Counted from the stretch's first letter, positions 41,606-52,089 are shown. The stretch is 64,000 nucleotides of DNA from Diploptera punctata (GCA_030220185.1 JASPKZ010004565.1:402429-466428); one strand, 5' to 3'. Numbers and translations: made by a program. Notes: generated by a model from the sequence alone, not told the origin.

Positions 41606-41791
41606 ACACTTATAGGGCGGTATTACTGACTACATGTAAGAAACAAAGAATGTATTCACAAAACATTGCTATTTCGAGGCTTTGAATATTACAGATTATT
41701 ACAACAAAGACTTCTCAACAACATGCTACAAGATTACAATGGTCACCACTAGGATCGCTGATTTACTTATTGAATGCCCTATGTAAATAAA
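41606..41791 (-). mobile_element. mariner remnant, copy 2, second part
   Basis: GGCGGTATTACTGACTACAT then the block shared with 8045-8245, ending AATGCCCTATGTAAATAA. Confidence 0.55.
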
Positions 41792-41793
41792 TA

Positions 41794-42601
41794 CAGGATG
41801 AGTCTAAATTTCCCTTAGAGAATTTGAGGACTTGTAATAGGAGCCAAGACAATTAAGTTTAGCAAAGAAACTCATGCCCGGAAACGTACCGATTTTCCGC
41901 TACACGCAAAATCACCTCATACGATTTTTGGGCCCCACTCACTAGGATAGACTCGACTAGGCTAGTCCATACGTCGTACTCCGCTCACCTGATATTCCAC
42001 GTCTGCTGTGAGTCTTACGTGTTATTCAGTTGAGTTTGTGATGCGCCCAGATACATGTTCACCTGCACAGTACAGTAGTAATCCTTCACGACAGTACAAG
42101 GTGTACGTACTTCATTGTTATTGTGTTGCTGTTTTCCATGGCATACACGCAGACATTATGCTATTGTAAGGAAAAACTCGGAGCAATGGCAGGTTCGATT
42201 GCTTGGCCTTCACGTCCTCGCGACTTGATCCCGCTAGACTACTACCTGCAAGGCCACAAGAAAACCTTAATTTATGATACTCCTGTAGAATCCGAGGAAG
42301 ACCAACTAGCACGAGCTATGGTTGCGGCGGATGTTGGAGAACCAGGGAATGGTTGATCATGTGTACAAGAACATGGTACGGAAGTACCGCATCTGTATTG
42401 ATCTGGTCGTCACATCGAGCCCCTTCTTCTAAATGGTTCCAGACGACAGGTAGCTAGAGTCCGAGAGAGCAACATGTGTTGTAGTGGTACATTTTGTGTA
42501 ACGGAGCACATTTCCGGACATGGGTTCCTATGTTAAATTTAATTGTCTTGGTCCCCTCTATAAGTCCTCAAATTCTGTAAAGGGAATTTAGACTCAGCCT
42601 A
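41794..42601 (+). mobile_element. mariner/Tc-like element with long TIRs and decayed transposase
   Basis: TIRs of about 60 bp: the left starts CAGGATGAGTCTAAATTTCC; the right, read inward, starts TAGGCTGAGTCTAAATTCCC. Both share AGAATTTGAGGACTT and CCAAGACAATTAA. TA lies outside both ends. Inside, 42200-42330 encodes SRPRDLIPLDYYLQGHKK and TLIYDTPVESEEDQLAR, the third catalytic block (usually PPRSPDLTPLDFFLWG) with its Asp, then the C-terminus with a stop. At 0.8 kb it is internally deleted. Confidence 0.85.
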
Positions 42602-42607
42602 TATATA

Positions 42608-43152
42608 TCTTGATATATATAAAAATTTCGTGTCACGTTGTTCGTCCGCAATGGAATCCTAAACTACTGAACCGATTTTAATAAAATTTTGCACACTGTG
42701 TGCAGTTTGATCCAACTTGAGACTTAGGGTAGTTTATAACTAAATTTATAGTCGCATTATTTTTTTATTGCAAATAATTTGTTTATTATTTAACAAAGAG
42801 TTATAATTATCTATGAGTTCAATATGATTCTAACAAATGGTGGTGTAATTATCTGTGAGTTACATACGATTCTAACAGATGGCGGTGTAAGGTAATTTGG
42901 TAAGGTAATTGGTTTATTATTTAACAAAGAGAGATCCATATGGCTGTGTTTTTTGTTGCAACGGCGAATTTCAATTGAATTACAAATATTGATTATTTCA
43001 TAATTTAAGTGTGTTCAGTGTTTATTTTATTTTCAATATTATTAATTTCGTGTGTAAGTATTAGTTTTAAGTAATCTGGCTGAAAGACAGCAACTTAATT
43101 AAAATTTTTAACGTATACCTTAGCCACAGCAACGCGTGGCCGGAACTTCTAG
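42608..43152 (+). mobile_element. Non-autonomous Helitron
   Basis: Starts TC at 42608-42609. The right end has a hairpin GCCAC/GTGGC (about 43120-43141) followed 8 bases later by CTAG, the Helitron 3' signature. It lies between A (42607) and T (43153), the preferred A-T target. Near the left end, GTTCGTCCGCAATGGAATCC is a sequence typical of insect Helitron 5' ends as I remember them. Two short tandem blocks (GATTCTAACA(A/G)ATGG(T/C)GGTGT) are inside. No Rep/helicase. Confidence 0.75.
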
Positions 43153-43180
43153 TGTGTATATGTGTGTGTGTGTGTGTATG

Positions 43181-43211
<31 letters not shown>

Positions 43212-43212
43212 T
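43153..43212. repeat. TG and TA microsatellite
   Basis: TG run followed by TATG and a TA run, abutting the Helitron 3' end. Confidence 0.9.
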
Positions 43213-43337
43213 CTCTTTAATTTGCTTACTTGTTATAGTCAGCTACTAGATGGCAGTGAAGACCGAGTTCTCGCGACATCTAGTAATAATGGAGAATATA
43301 ATACATATATAAGAAAAATAAGTGTTTGAATTGGATT

Positions 43338-43408
43338 CGCCTGGTAGTGTAAAGGATATCACGCTGAGGTATAGACTCAGAGATCCGGGTTCGAATCCCG
43401 TCCAGGCA
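43338..43408 (+). tRNA. tRNA-like gene, anticodon AUA by position, with mismatches
   Basis: 71 nt fold as a cloverleaf: acceptor GCCTGG/CCAGGC (first pair C-A mismatched), D stem GTG/CAC, anticodon stem CTGAG/CTCAG with a 7-base loop GTATAGA, and T stem CGGG/CCCG with loop TTCGAAT. Box A TAGTGTAAAGG and box B GGTTCGAATCC are both perfect. A T run (43410-43418) follows as Pol III terminator. By position the anticodon is AUA, which is unusual; it is more likely a tRNA-derived copy or pseudogene than a standard tRNA. Confidence 0.6.
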
Positions 43409-43426
43409 TTTATTTTTCTTATCATA

Positions 43427-43465
43427 CCATATATATATATATATATATATATAAGTTATATATAT
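43427..43465. repeat. TA microsatellite
   Basis: TA run just after the tRNA-like gene and its inverted-repeat flank. Confidence 0.9.
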
Positions 43466-44210
43466 ACACTTTTTGTCATGAATGTTTTCGGTTTTTTCTA
43501 AGTGGGATCGATTAAGATCAGTTAAAAAAAAATGTTTTTTACAACAGGACCAGTTCCTTCTGAATTCGCTAAAACTACTGTGATTATATGAATGGTGTAA
43601 TCGATTTAATGACAGTGTATTTTTATAGTAAGTTATCAGCTTTAGCAAAGCGGGACAGAACATGTTGCCAACTGATGAGTATGTAAACAAGTCAATACAT
43701 GAAACCAGAGATCGCAGTGTTAGAACTGCACTTTGCGTGCATCCACACTGAAACAATAGCGCCTATTAGCAACAAAGCATTGGACCGAGAGCATTTCAAA
43801 CAATACATTGTACCACTTGCGGTTAACCAATCCCTGGCCTCCTGATAAACCATAAATCACTCTAATTCGCATATTTTGATGATTGCGCATGCCTCTCCTA
43901 ACTCGTTCAACAATGCAGATTTTCACTTCAACGCCCACAATTGAGCAAATTTTCTCCAATTAACATTTGACTACGGAGGTTATGTAGAGAAAAGTAAGAT
44001 TTTGGAATCACCGGTGAAATAATTTAAAAAAATAATGTTGTTAATTATTAAAAAAAAATAATCAGCACACGTAAAGGACTCCAAATTAAAAATGTAAGAA
44101 ACTATTTACATTTTCAAAATTGAAACACCGAGCTTCAGAAAATTTCAAATAAAATTAAAATGTTAACTGTCATAATTCCAATTTAGTAATGATCAGAAAA
44201 TATTCAAGGT
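43466..44210. other. No recognisable gene
   Basis: Contains a minus-strand frame 43720-43959 (MEKICSIVGVEVKICIVERV...) with no domain, and A runs near 44040. Possibly low-copy DNA. Confidence 0.35.
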
Positions 44211-44290
44211 CATAAGATAAAATAAGTTAAAATATACCTTCTTAGGTAAGATCCGTCGTCCTCAACTTATAAAATATGTATTCTTTATGC

Positions 44291-44330
44291 CTGTAGGCCT
44301 TTCAGAACATCCGTTCCATCTTCAGCAGGT
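44291..44330 (-). ncRNA. Hammerhead-like ribozyme motif, left arm (copy 3)
   Basis: Same as the right arm at 44423-44462, with all core bases kept. Confidence 0.65.
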
Positions 44331-44422
44331 TCTTCTTCGCCACAATATCTAGTATGATATTTGATGCTGCTGGTCCTAATGTGGTGTTGTCGTGACTAAA
44401 GCTTCTTCCTGGCGATGAAGAA

Positions 44423-44462
44423 CCTGCTGAAGATGGAACGGATGTTCTGAAAGGCCTACAGG
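44423..44462 (+). ncRNA. Hammerhead-like ribozyme motif, right arm (copy 3)
   Basis: Stem I CCTG/CAGG (4 bp), core CTGAAGA, extra base, stem II GGAAC/GTTCT, GAAA, stem III AGG/CCT, cleavage after CTA. The best-paired stem I of the set. Confidence 0.68.
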
Positions 44463-44588
44463 CATAAAGAATACATATTTTATAAGTTGAGGACGACGGA
44501 TTTTACCTAAGAAGGTGTATTTTAACTTATTTTATTTTATGACTCTCCACCTCAACGGTTTTAACAATTAATTTTATTAGTATTGACT

Positions 44589-45840
44589 CTATAGCCAGTC
44601 AGGCCAAAACAAAGTCTATATTCAAGGTGATATTTATTGGGGCGTATTTTGAAATTACCCATAACGAAATTATTAATACTGCCTAATTTCTTGTTTTTCA
44701 ATAAGGAACTTCTTAGAATGACGATGCCTGTATTACCGTATATTTTCGGATGTAATTCGTATTTTTAACAGAATTATTAGGTCCTCAAAATCAGGGCGCG
44801 TCTTACATTAGTACACACATATTTTTGGGAGCGTAAAATAACTTTTCTCTTTAAAATCGGATCTTAACACATTCACTTGGATAGTATTTTCTACAGTACA
44901 AGTAGAAACGTAACCTTACGTACTCACTTCTGGCTTCTAATTTATTTTTGTTTTACATTATTGACTATCGACAATGTAATTCGTAATTCTTATTGTTGGT
45001 CTCACGTCAGAAGTAGTACTATGCAAGCGTGTATTTTCATATTACTCATTCAAAATATCTCTGCAGGCGGAAGAATCAGGAAGCTCTGTTTGTTGGTACA
45101 CGTGACGTCATATAATGCAAGTTTGTCTACAGTACAACAGGACCTTAGCTCCGAATTAGTATACAACAATAGCAATTGCAGAAGCCTTGTGCATACGCAA
45201 TTCTATTCTGTAGAGAAATTCTTGGCTGAACTAATGACAAATAACAATGAGGAACAAAAAAGAAACTTTTTTTGTCTCAAAAAGAAAAATATGTGATTCT
45301 GATAATATTTTTTCGTCTGAATTGAAATATGATATCGATTTTTCTCCATCACGCAAGGTTTCCGAGAGACAGGAATTTATAATTTCAAACACTTTAATAT
45401 TTTCTACATTCGTTAACTACACAATATTCGAACATTCGGACTCACCTAGAAAGTGTAAGAAATGACGATTTATGCTATATTTCGCCTGTGGAGCATCCCT
45501 CGTGATGGTCCAACAATAATCGGCTAGGATATTAGGATTCCATTTGCCTTCATATATCTTTTCCATGGCTGAAATCTCCTGAGTTAGCTCATTTGGTTTT
45601 ATTTTACAATGGACAAATGGAAGAAAAAACGTTTATTAAAAAATAATTATTTAAGTTCATTAATTGAAATTGAAATAAAAGAACTGTGGGTGATGGAGAA
45701 ATTCCGAATACATATTTGAAAACACGATAAAAAAACTGCATTAAGTACAACTATTGGTACTCATGAGACAAAAATCATGTTGACCAGTGCAATGCGAACT
45801 ACATTAACCAACCTTTCAAATCTACCCTCTGCAAAGTAAG
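44589..45840. other. Unassigned, 1.2 kb
   Basis: Open frames on the plus strand (44877-45296, 45247-45465) show no domain. The first contains a hydrophobic run near its start (FWLLIYFCFTLLTI). GCGTCTTACATTAGTACAC near 44800 resembles DNA-transposon ends I cannot place. Possibly low-copy DNA. Confidence 0.35.
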
Positions 45841-46125
45841 TAAAGTGATCCCATAACAGGCCCGGAGGTCCTTGGGGTAGTAGGAGGTTAAGGCTCCCAC
45901 TTTTTCTAGACAATCGGCACTTTATGTCAGCCCTGCGTGACGGCCGCCTATACCCCCAGAACAAGCGTCTGGTACTCATTTCAGTTAGAGGCTGAGTCGA
46001 CCCCAGGGCCATAATGCCGCCAGAGGGTTTGGGTCAGTTTAAAAATCCTGACCCCAATGGAACTTGAACCCTCGACCCTCCGGCTTGTAGCTCAGTGCCT
46101 TAACCACTACGCTACGGCGTGCCCC
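45841..46125 (-). mobile_element. SINE-2 copy
   Basis: The minus strand starts GGGGCACGCC, with box A TAGCGTAGTGG near 46107 and box B GGGTTCAAGTTCC near 46065, then the family body to GGGATCACTTTAC. Near full length. Confidence 0.88.
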
Positions 46126-46675
46126 AAACATGTTAAGGACAAGCGATAATTATCGATATGGTTGGTAAAAAGTGGTCCGTTTCAGGATTCGTAGGTGATA
46201 ATCAATTTTAATTGTGTTAAAATGAGTTTCACGTCACAGGAAGTGGTCTCTTGAATGGACATAACTTGTTTTATGTCTCTGATGGAACAGCTAACGTCAT
46301 CTGTTTTTGAAGACGAGAACTAAAAGGCGGAGCACGTGGAAAATAAACCTTGTTAGAGAAGTGAAAACTGACAGTTGCAACCAGCATCGATCTGACAGAT
46401 GTCACCTTGTCGCTATGACAACCACAAAATTTGTGACCGAGAAGAGGCAATCATTGTCTATATTGATACTCTAACACAAATATATATTTTTTTAATTGCA
46501 TTATTTTGTAATGTGTTCTGAAGAAGAAATTTCCATCAAAAGTAGACTCATGAAATTTTACCCACTTAATAAATAACTCGAAATGATATATTCACAAGCA
46601 ATACATATTTATGTTGTATTTTAACAGCTATGTTCAATTTCTGTTTGAGATCAAAATATAAAAAAAAAAAAACAA
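46126..46675. other. No recognisable feature
   Basis: A+T-rich with A runs at the right end (46660-46683). No motif-bearing frame. Confidence 0.4.
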
Positions 46676-47345
46676 AAAAAAAACAGAATATCTGGCAATA
46701 AATAGCAATGAAATAGAAAATTTAGTATTGGAAGATGGAATCCAAATAAAGCAAGTGAAACAAACTAAATATTTGGGAATGATTATGGATAACATCGAAG
46801 GTATAGGCAAAGAGAACATAAAACATAGAATTGAATTGAGTAGCAAAATAATATCATCATTAAATTCCATATGGTGGGATAAGCATATTTGGAAAGACAC
46901 AAAAAAATATATTGGTAAAACATTGGTGGAATCTGTTGCAATGTATGGAAGTGAGGTATGGACAATCAATAAGTACTACAAGAATAGACTAATAGCTCTA
47001 GAAATGGATTATTTACGAAGAAGTGCCAGAAAGTCTAAATTAGAACGTGTCACAAATAAGGAAATTAGAAACAAAATGGAAGCAGAAGAAAGCATAATTG
47101 AAAGAATTGAGGAAAAGGAATTAAAGTGGTTAGGACATGTTTTAAGAATGGAAGATGAGCGATGGCCGAAGCAACTATATGAATGGCATCCTAACAGAAA
47201 GAAGAAAAGAGGAAGACCAAGGTTAACATGGAAGGAAAACATGAAGACAGTAATGCAAGCTAGAGGGCTAAGCATCGAAGATGCCCAAGACCGTAGGCTT
47301 TGGAGGTTTGGCACAGGAAGACGGCAGCAGCTGTAAAAACCTGAA
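46676..47345 (+). pseudogene. LINE C-terminal third, about 220 codons open
   Basis: Frame from about 46682 to 47335: QVKQTKYLGMIMDNIE (motif E), LNSIWWDKHIWKDTKKYIGK, AMYGSEVWTINKYYK, ALEMDYLRRSARKSKLERV, LKWLGHVLRMEDERWPK and KKKRGRPRLTWKE, ending GRRQQL. No stops after motif E, so this is a young but 5'-truncated copy. GATAGATAGATAGATC follows. Same lineage as 7076 and 47620. Confidence 0.82.
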
Positions 47346-47429
47346 GATAGATAGATAGATCAAAATATATTTTTCCACTTGTTCTAAAACCGAGCATAGA
47401 CCAATCTATTATACCTAGGCTTAAATATC

Positions 47430-48180
47430 TGTATTTCTGTGTTTTTATAAAAAAAATATCCATTATCTGTAAATATTATGCCCATTTTTTTTACATTTTT
47501 CCTCCAGTCTCTTAATACTCTTTCGAGATAAATTTTGAATAGAGTTGGAGATAAACTGCAACCTTGCCTTAAACCTTTTGTAATAGTAAATTCCTCTGTT
47601 ATATGTGGCAATAACACAATGGAAATTAAAAATAGAATCGCACAAACAAAACAAGAAATAAATGCTTTAAACTCTGTTTGGTGGAGCAAAAATATTACAA
47701 AAAATATAAAATTACAAATATATCAAACCATAATTCAGAGAATTTTAACATATGGTGCTGAAGTCTGGCAAATTCCTACCAGGGAAATGAAAAGAATTTT
47801 AAGTGCAGAAATGGATGTTTTAAGAAGATCAGCTGGAAAATCCAGATTGGATAGAATACGAAATAAAGAAATAAGGGAAATTATGGGTGTACAAGAGGAG
47901 CCGGACATCATAGACATTATAGAAAAGAAAGATTACAGTGGTATGGCCATGTCAAAAGAATGCCAGAGCAAAGATTGACTAAAATTGTTATGGAATGGAT
48001 CCCAATGGAAAGGAGGAAGAGAGGAAGACCAAATAAAACTTGGATAGAAGGGGTACAAGCAGCTATGAATATCAGAGGATTGGAGGGAGATCAATGGATG
48101 GACAGAGAGGAATGGAATTTGGTTTCCGGAAGACGGCGGAAGCTGCCATGATACCGGATGATGGTGATGATCTGTAAATA
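47430..48180. mobile_element. LINE with 5' inversion (twin-priming type)
   Basis: 47430-47620 encodes, on the minus strand, the reverse transcriptase motif TEEFTITKGLRQGCSLSPTL then LERVLRDWRKNVKKMG. From about 47615 on, the plus strand encodes the part that comes later in the same protein: EIKNRIAQTKQEINALNSVW, LTYGAEVWQIPTREMKR, MDVLRRSAGKSRLDRIRNK, then after a frameshift ERRKRGRPNKTWIEGVQAAM and the 3' end ACCGGATGATGGTGATGAT. Head-to-head joining of 5' and 3' parts is the hallmark of twin priming. Confidence 0.75.
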
Positions 48181-48435
48181 GAAACTTGGATGTAATTTCA
48201 ATGTTGTAAGGTAGTTAAGCCAACGTTAAGAAAAAAAAAAGGTTGAGTTATTGCGATCCATGTAAGTAGTTCCCGTATAAAATATTAAATATTTCGTTTT
48301 AAATCATGGTAAATGTTTTTAAAATGTATAGTAATTTCAATTACTTTCTATGCTTTTTTTTTAATATCGACGTAACTTTCAGTCTCTCGCAAATAAAACT
48401 TGTTACATATTTTTACTTCATTCTTATTTATAGAC
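48181..48435. other. No recognisable feature
   Basis: A+T-rich, no motif. Confidence 0.4.
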
Positions 48436-49110
48436 GCTATAACAGTTGTTAGGAATTTTTTTGGACTAAAGAGAGATGGTGCACCGCTGTCGTCTCGAGG
48501 TAGTGTGCTGCCTTGTCATGCAGAGGACCCGGGTTCGGTTCCCGGTCGGGACAGGCTCCAGGGTGAGGTTTTTTCTCACCTGTAAGACAAATGTCAGGAT
48601 GCTTAGAGCCCAACGGTCCCCGAAAATCATCCGGCCATTATCATCATCCGTCACCTGCGTGGAAAGCAACGGGAAGCTACCGCACCTATAATTCCCTAGT
48701 AAGGCTGCAAAGCATAGCATGAAAATGACTGCAGTGAAAGATCTGCCCTCGGGCAGAATTACTATGGATGGATGGAAAGAGAGATGACCTGACAGGTGAA
48801 GAAGAAGACTAAATAACAGTGAACTACATGGTCTTTATAAGAAGCCAGATATAATAACACTTAGGTCTCGTAGACTGCGATGGGCAGGACATGTGGCATG
48901 AATGGGGAATGAAAGACGTGCATGGAATCTTCTTGTAGGAAAACCTGAGGGAAAACGCCCAGTTGGTAGACCAAGAATGAGGTGGAAGAATAACATTAAC
49001 TATGATTTGAGGGAAGTATATTATAAGGGAATGATTGTAAAACTTTAGCTCAGGAACCTACCCGTTTAATAGTGCAAGTGAATTAGTTAGTTAGTTAAAC
49101 ATCTGATATA
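48436..49110 (+). mobile_element. LINE-A 3' fragment split by a SINE-1
   Basis: NFFGLKRD before, and DLTGEEED*ITVNYMVF after, the SINE join to the LINE-A reading seen at 21890-22000. RRLRWAGHVA follows, then EGKRPVGRPRMRWKNNIN and the family 3' end. Decayed by stops. Confidence 0.75.
48479..48775 (+). mobile_element. SINE-1 full-length copy with target duplication
   Basis: Head GTCGTCTCGAGGTAGTGTG, box B GGGTTCGGTTCCC (one mismatch), body, ATG-type microsatellite and GGGCAGAATTACTATGGATG end. AAAGAGAGATG is duplicated at 48468-48478 and 48776-48786. Confidence 0.9.
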
Positions 49111-49460
49111 ATACTGCGACTATAAGCTTTCATTGTATTCAGTAAGCTGTGCATTACAATTGTTTGTCAGTTGTATTGTGTATAGAAATTTTCATTTCAA
49201 TGGTATTATGAAACGACTCTTTCAATCTAAAGAATAATGGAGACCCGGAAGACTGAGAAAAAAAAAGAATAAACGCCAGTAACCGGGATTTTTTGAAGGA
49301 ATCAGCGATCAAATTAGCCTACAAGAAAATCACAATATATACAACTAATGGTATAATAACTATTAAACTATAATTAATCATTATTAATCATAAATAAAAA
49401 TAGAATGATTTGTTCTATAATAGAACCAAACAAAAATATTTTAAGTTTTATATCCTAATG
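49111..49460. other. No recognisable feature
   Basis: A+T-rich, no motif. A CTT run at 49463-49484 belongs to the next LINE as its tail. Confidence 0.4.
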
Positions 49461-49462
49461 TT

Positions 49463-49985
49463 TCTTCTTCTTCTTCTTCTTCTTCCTTAGGCTCTACGGT
49501 CCTCTAAGAACCTTGGCCTCCTTCAAAACATCTGCCCATTCTTCCCTATTACTAGCTTCCTGTCTCCATCTTTTCACTTTCAGTTGTTTTAAGTCTTCCT
49601 CAACCTTACCTAACAATCTTAGTTTCTGTCTTCCAACCTTTCTTCTTCCTTCTGGGTTGTCTTCTAAAATTGTCTTGCTCTTCTTTCTTGCTCCATCCGC
49701 AACACATGTCCTACCCATTCCGGTCTCTTCCTTCTAATATCTCCTACCAGATCTAAATCCCTAAATAATTCTTTCAATTCCTGGTTTGTTCTAATTCTCC
49801 ATATATCTTGTTCCTGTACTGTTCCATATATATCTTCCTTAATATTTTTCTTTCCCATGTATTTAATATGTAGGCCTACTTATCTTTTTCTGATAATGTC
49901 CATGTTTCGCTTCCAAACATAACTATTATTTTCAATATTGTTTTAACTTTTTCTATCCTACTCATTTTTCTTACTTAAAAACTAA
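49463..49985 (-). pseudogene. LINE C-terminal fragment with GAA-repeat tail
   Basis: On the minus strand: YGTVQEQDIWRIRTNQELKE, LFRDLDLVGDIRRKRPEWVG, HVLRMEQERRARQ, a frameshift, then DNPEGRRKVGRQKLRLLGK and REEWADVLKEAKVLRGP. This is the typical order of the LINE C-terminus. The far 5' part (49860-49985) is repeated at 52100-52250. Confidence 0.78.
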
Positions 49986-50780
49986 TGTGCGGGAACTTTG
50001 AAGATGAGGTACATATATTAGGAAAATGTAATGATTTAGAATATTGGAGACGTCAGTAATTACCAGGGGGCACGCCGTAGCGTAGTGGTTAAGGCACTGA
50101 GCTACAAGCCGGAGGGTCGAGGGTTCAAGTCCCGTTGGGGGTCAGGATTTTTAAACTGACCCAAACCCTCTGGCGGCACTATGACCCTGGGGTCGACTCA
50201 GCCTCTAACGGAAATGAGTACCAGACGCTTGTTCTGGGGGTAAAGGCGGCCGTCACGCAGGGCTGACAACCCGGCTGACACAAAGTGCCGATTGTCTAGA
50301 AAAAGTGGGAGCCTTAACCTCCTACTACTCCAAGGACCTCCGGGTCTGTTGTGGGATCACTTTACTTTACAGTAATTACCAGAAAGATTTCTAAATTCAA
50401 ATCGGGAAAGATTGGCATGCTACGAGTTATTGGTAAATCCAGAAAATTGGACAAACCTCGGTAAATTTCTGGACAAAACGCGGAAAATAAGGACAACGCT
50501 CATTCATGAATAAATATATGTTATCAAAATGCAATACCATTAATTCTTAACAATTACATATAAATTAATTAATGTATAATGCTATTGAGTTATTATTTAA
50601 TTGTAATATTATTGCGTTTTCTTTATGTAATTGTAATGTTATTGCTTTTTTTTGTTGTTTATTTTTCTTCACACTAGTAGCAATTATTACTTTATTGTAA
50701 CGGACTGTCAACAGCACGTACGGCTTACTGCCCGTGCGACCCATATTTGAAAATAATATTGTAAATATCTTACTTTCAAT
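49986..50780 (+). pseudogene. LINE-E 3' end, split by a SINE-2
   Basis: Before the SINE: CGNFEDEVHILGKCNDLEYW. After it: ERFLNSNRERLACYELLVNP, NLGKFLDKTRKIRTTLI-like reading and a stop, with the 3' UTR ACAGCACGTACGGCTTACTG. Nearly identical to 36230-36670. Its own 5' part is missing. Confidence 0.78.
50067..50369 (+). mobile_element. SINE-2 full-length copy with 13-bp target duplication
   Basis: Reference copy of the family: GGGGGCACGCCGTAGCG, box A TAGCGTAGTGG, box B GGGTTCAAGTCCC, body, end GGGATCACTTTACTTTA. CAGTAATTACCAG is repeated exactly at 50054-50066 and 50370-50382, splitting LINE-E. High match to 6466 and 45841. Confidence 0.95.
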
Positions 50781-52075
50781 TCGGATTCACTCCAGGCAGA
50801 TCGACTTTACATGCAGTACAAGAAATCCTAGTTGAGATAGAAAATAGCATGGCACAACCAAACACCCCCCTGTATGCAATATTCATAGATTATTCAAAAG
50901 CATTTGACAGCATTAACAGAAAGTTACTTTGCCACAAGCTGGAGAATGCACTGGGCAGGTCAAGTCGCGAACTGGAGACAATAAAATCGATTCTCAGCAC
51001 TAACTATGTAGCAATCTACGATGGCATATCAATGTCAAAAGAAATTGCTCAAACACGAGGAGTCCTACAAGGAGACCCACTGAGCCCAGTCCTCTTTAAC
51101 ATTATGACGGCCGATATTGGATAAGCTATAAACGCAAGAAATACAAAGCTATTAATGTATGCCGATGACATGGCCATCCTTTCCAAGAGTCCTGAAGATC
51201 TGCAGGAGGCCATGAAGAATATCAGAAAATGGGCGTCAGAAAATTCAATGGAAAATAAATAGCTCCAAAACAAAAGCAATGAAGTTCAGAAGAGGAGGGA
51301 GATTATCAAAAAATGACCACTTTATGTGCGGCGACTCAGCCCTAGAAATAGTCCCCAACTTTAAGTACCTGGGAGTGACGCTGCAGACCACTGGAACCAC
51401 GTTCACCATGCATATACAAGACAGGACCACAGCGGCAATAAATTCGATGTTCGACATCCCCAAGCTTGAGAGACTGTCCCTGCCAACGGCGATGGCACTG
51501 TTCCAACTCAAGGTAGCACCAGCGGCCACATACGGTATTCAGATAATTTGGATTCACCTAACAGCGAAAAACCTCAAGAAATTGGAGAATGTGAAAGCCA
51601 GATATCTCAAGAGGGCCTTGTCACTCTCAAAGTACACAAGAAACAGCTACGCCTACAGAATAGCACAACGAACCCTACTTCATTGAGGACATCAAGCTTC
51701 GGTTCAATCTACCAGAAACCCAGGCATATAAAGACGCCATCAAAGAGAGAAAAAACAAAGCCAATGCAATACCGATGGAAATAATGGACACAGAAACGAT
51801 GAAAACCGATGTGTGGAAAGGACCGAACTTCCAACTTCGCCACCTATACACACGCTTCGCCGCGCATGGTTTCCACTGGAAAATATGTCAGAATCCATCA
51901 TAACACGACCCGAAGGAGGACTGCAGATGTAAGCTTTGCGACGAGCCATGCTCCAGGTACCACCTAATGAAATGCCAAAGCAGAACTCAGCCTCTCACCA
52001 AAATTACAAAAGACTGGTGAAAACTCTAAATGTACACATTGTGTTTAATAAAATCAATTATAATAAATATCTTAC
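50781..52075 (+). pseudogene. LINE-F reverse transcriptase fragment, longest by domain content
   Basis: Reads FGFTPGRSTLHAVQEILVEI (fingers), PLYAIFIDYSKAFDSINR (motif A with Asp), RGVLQGDPLSPVLFNIM (motif B), a stop, LLMYADDMAILSKSPEDLQE (catalytic YADD, about 51155), a stop and frameshift, then SKTKAMKFRRGG, FKYLGVTLQTTG, and a Cys-rich end DCRCKLCDEPCSRYHLMKC (about 51910-51975). Only a few lesions: the YADD frame and its neighbours could be joined with three or four corrections. Endonuclease missing. Ends near an AATAAATATC tail. Confidence 0.85.
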
Positions 52076-52089
52076 TTTTTGTCTAATAA

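Larger units (their letters stand above)
44211..44588. mobile_element. Penelope-like foldback element, copy 3
   Basis: Arms 44211-44343 and 44410-44542 are inverted. The spacer 44344-44409 keeps the left centre of copy 2 (TTGATGCTGCTGGTCCTAAT), so the right centre is deleted. The unique tail to 44588 (CTCCACCTCAACGG...TATTGACT) is shared with copy 2 at 21144-21192, after which the two loci differ: this fixes the right border. Confidence 0.8.

Noticed and set aside
43280..43756. 158-codon minus-strand frame
   Set aside because: It runs through the tRNA-like gene and two TA microsatellites on the opposite strand; the tRNA explanation is stronger.
44877..45465. Two overlapping plus-strand frames as a host gene
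   Set aside because: No domain, no splice or start context, and low-information amino-acid composition; kept only as unassigned sequence.
46634..47314. Several minus-strand frames of 60-111 codons
   Set aside because: Shadows of the plus-strand LINE frame at 46676-47335.
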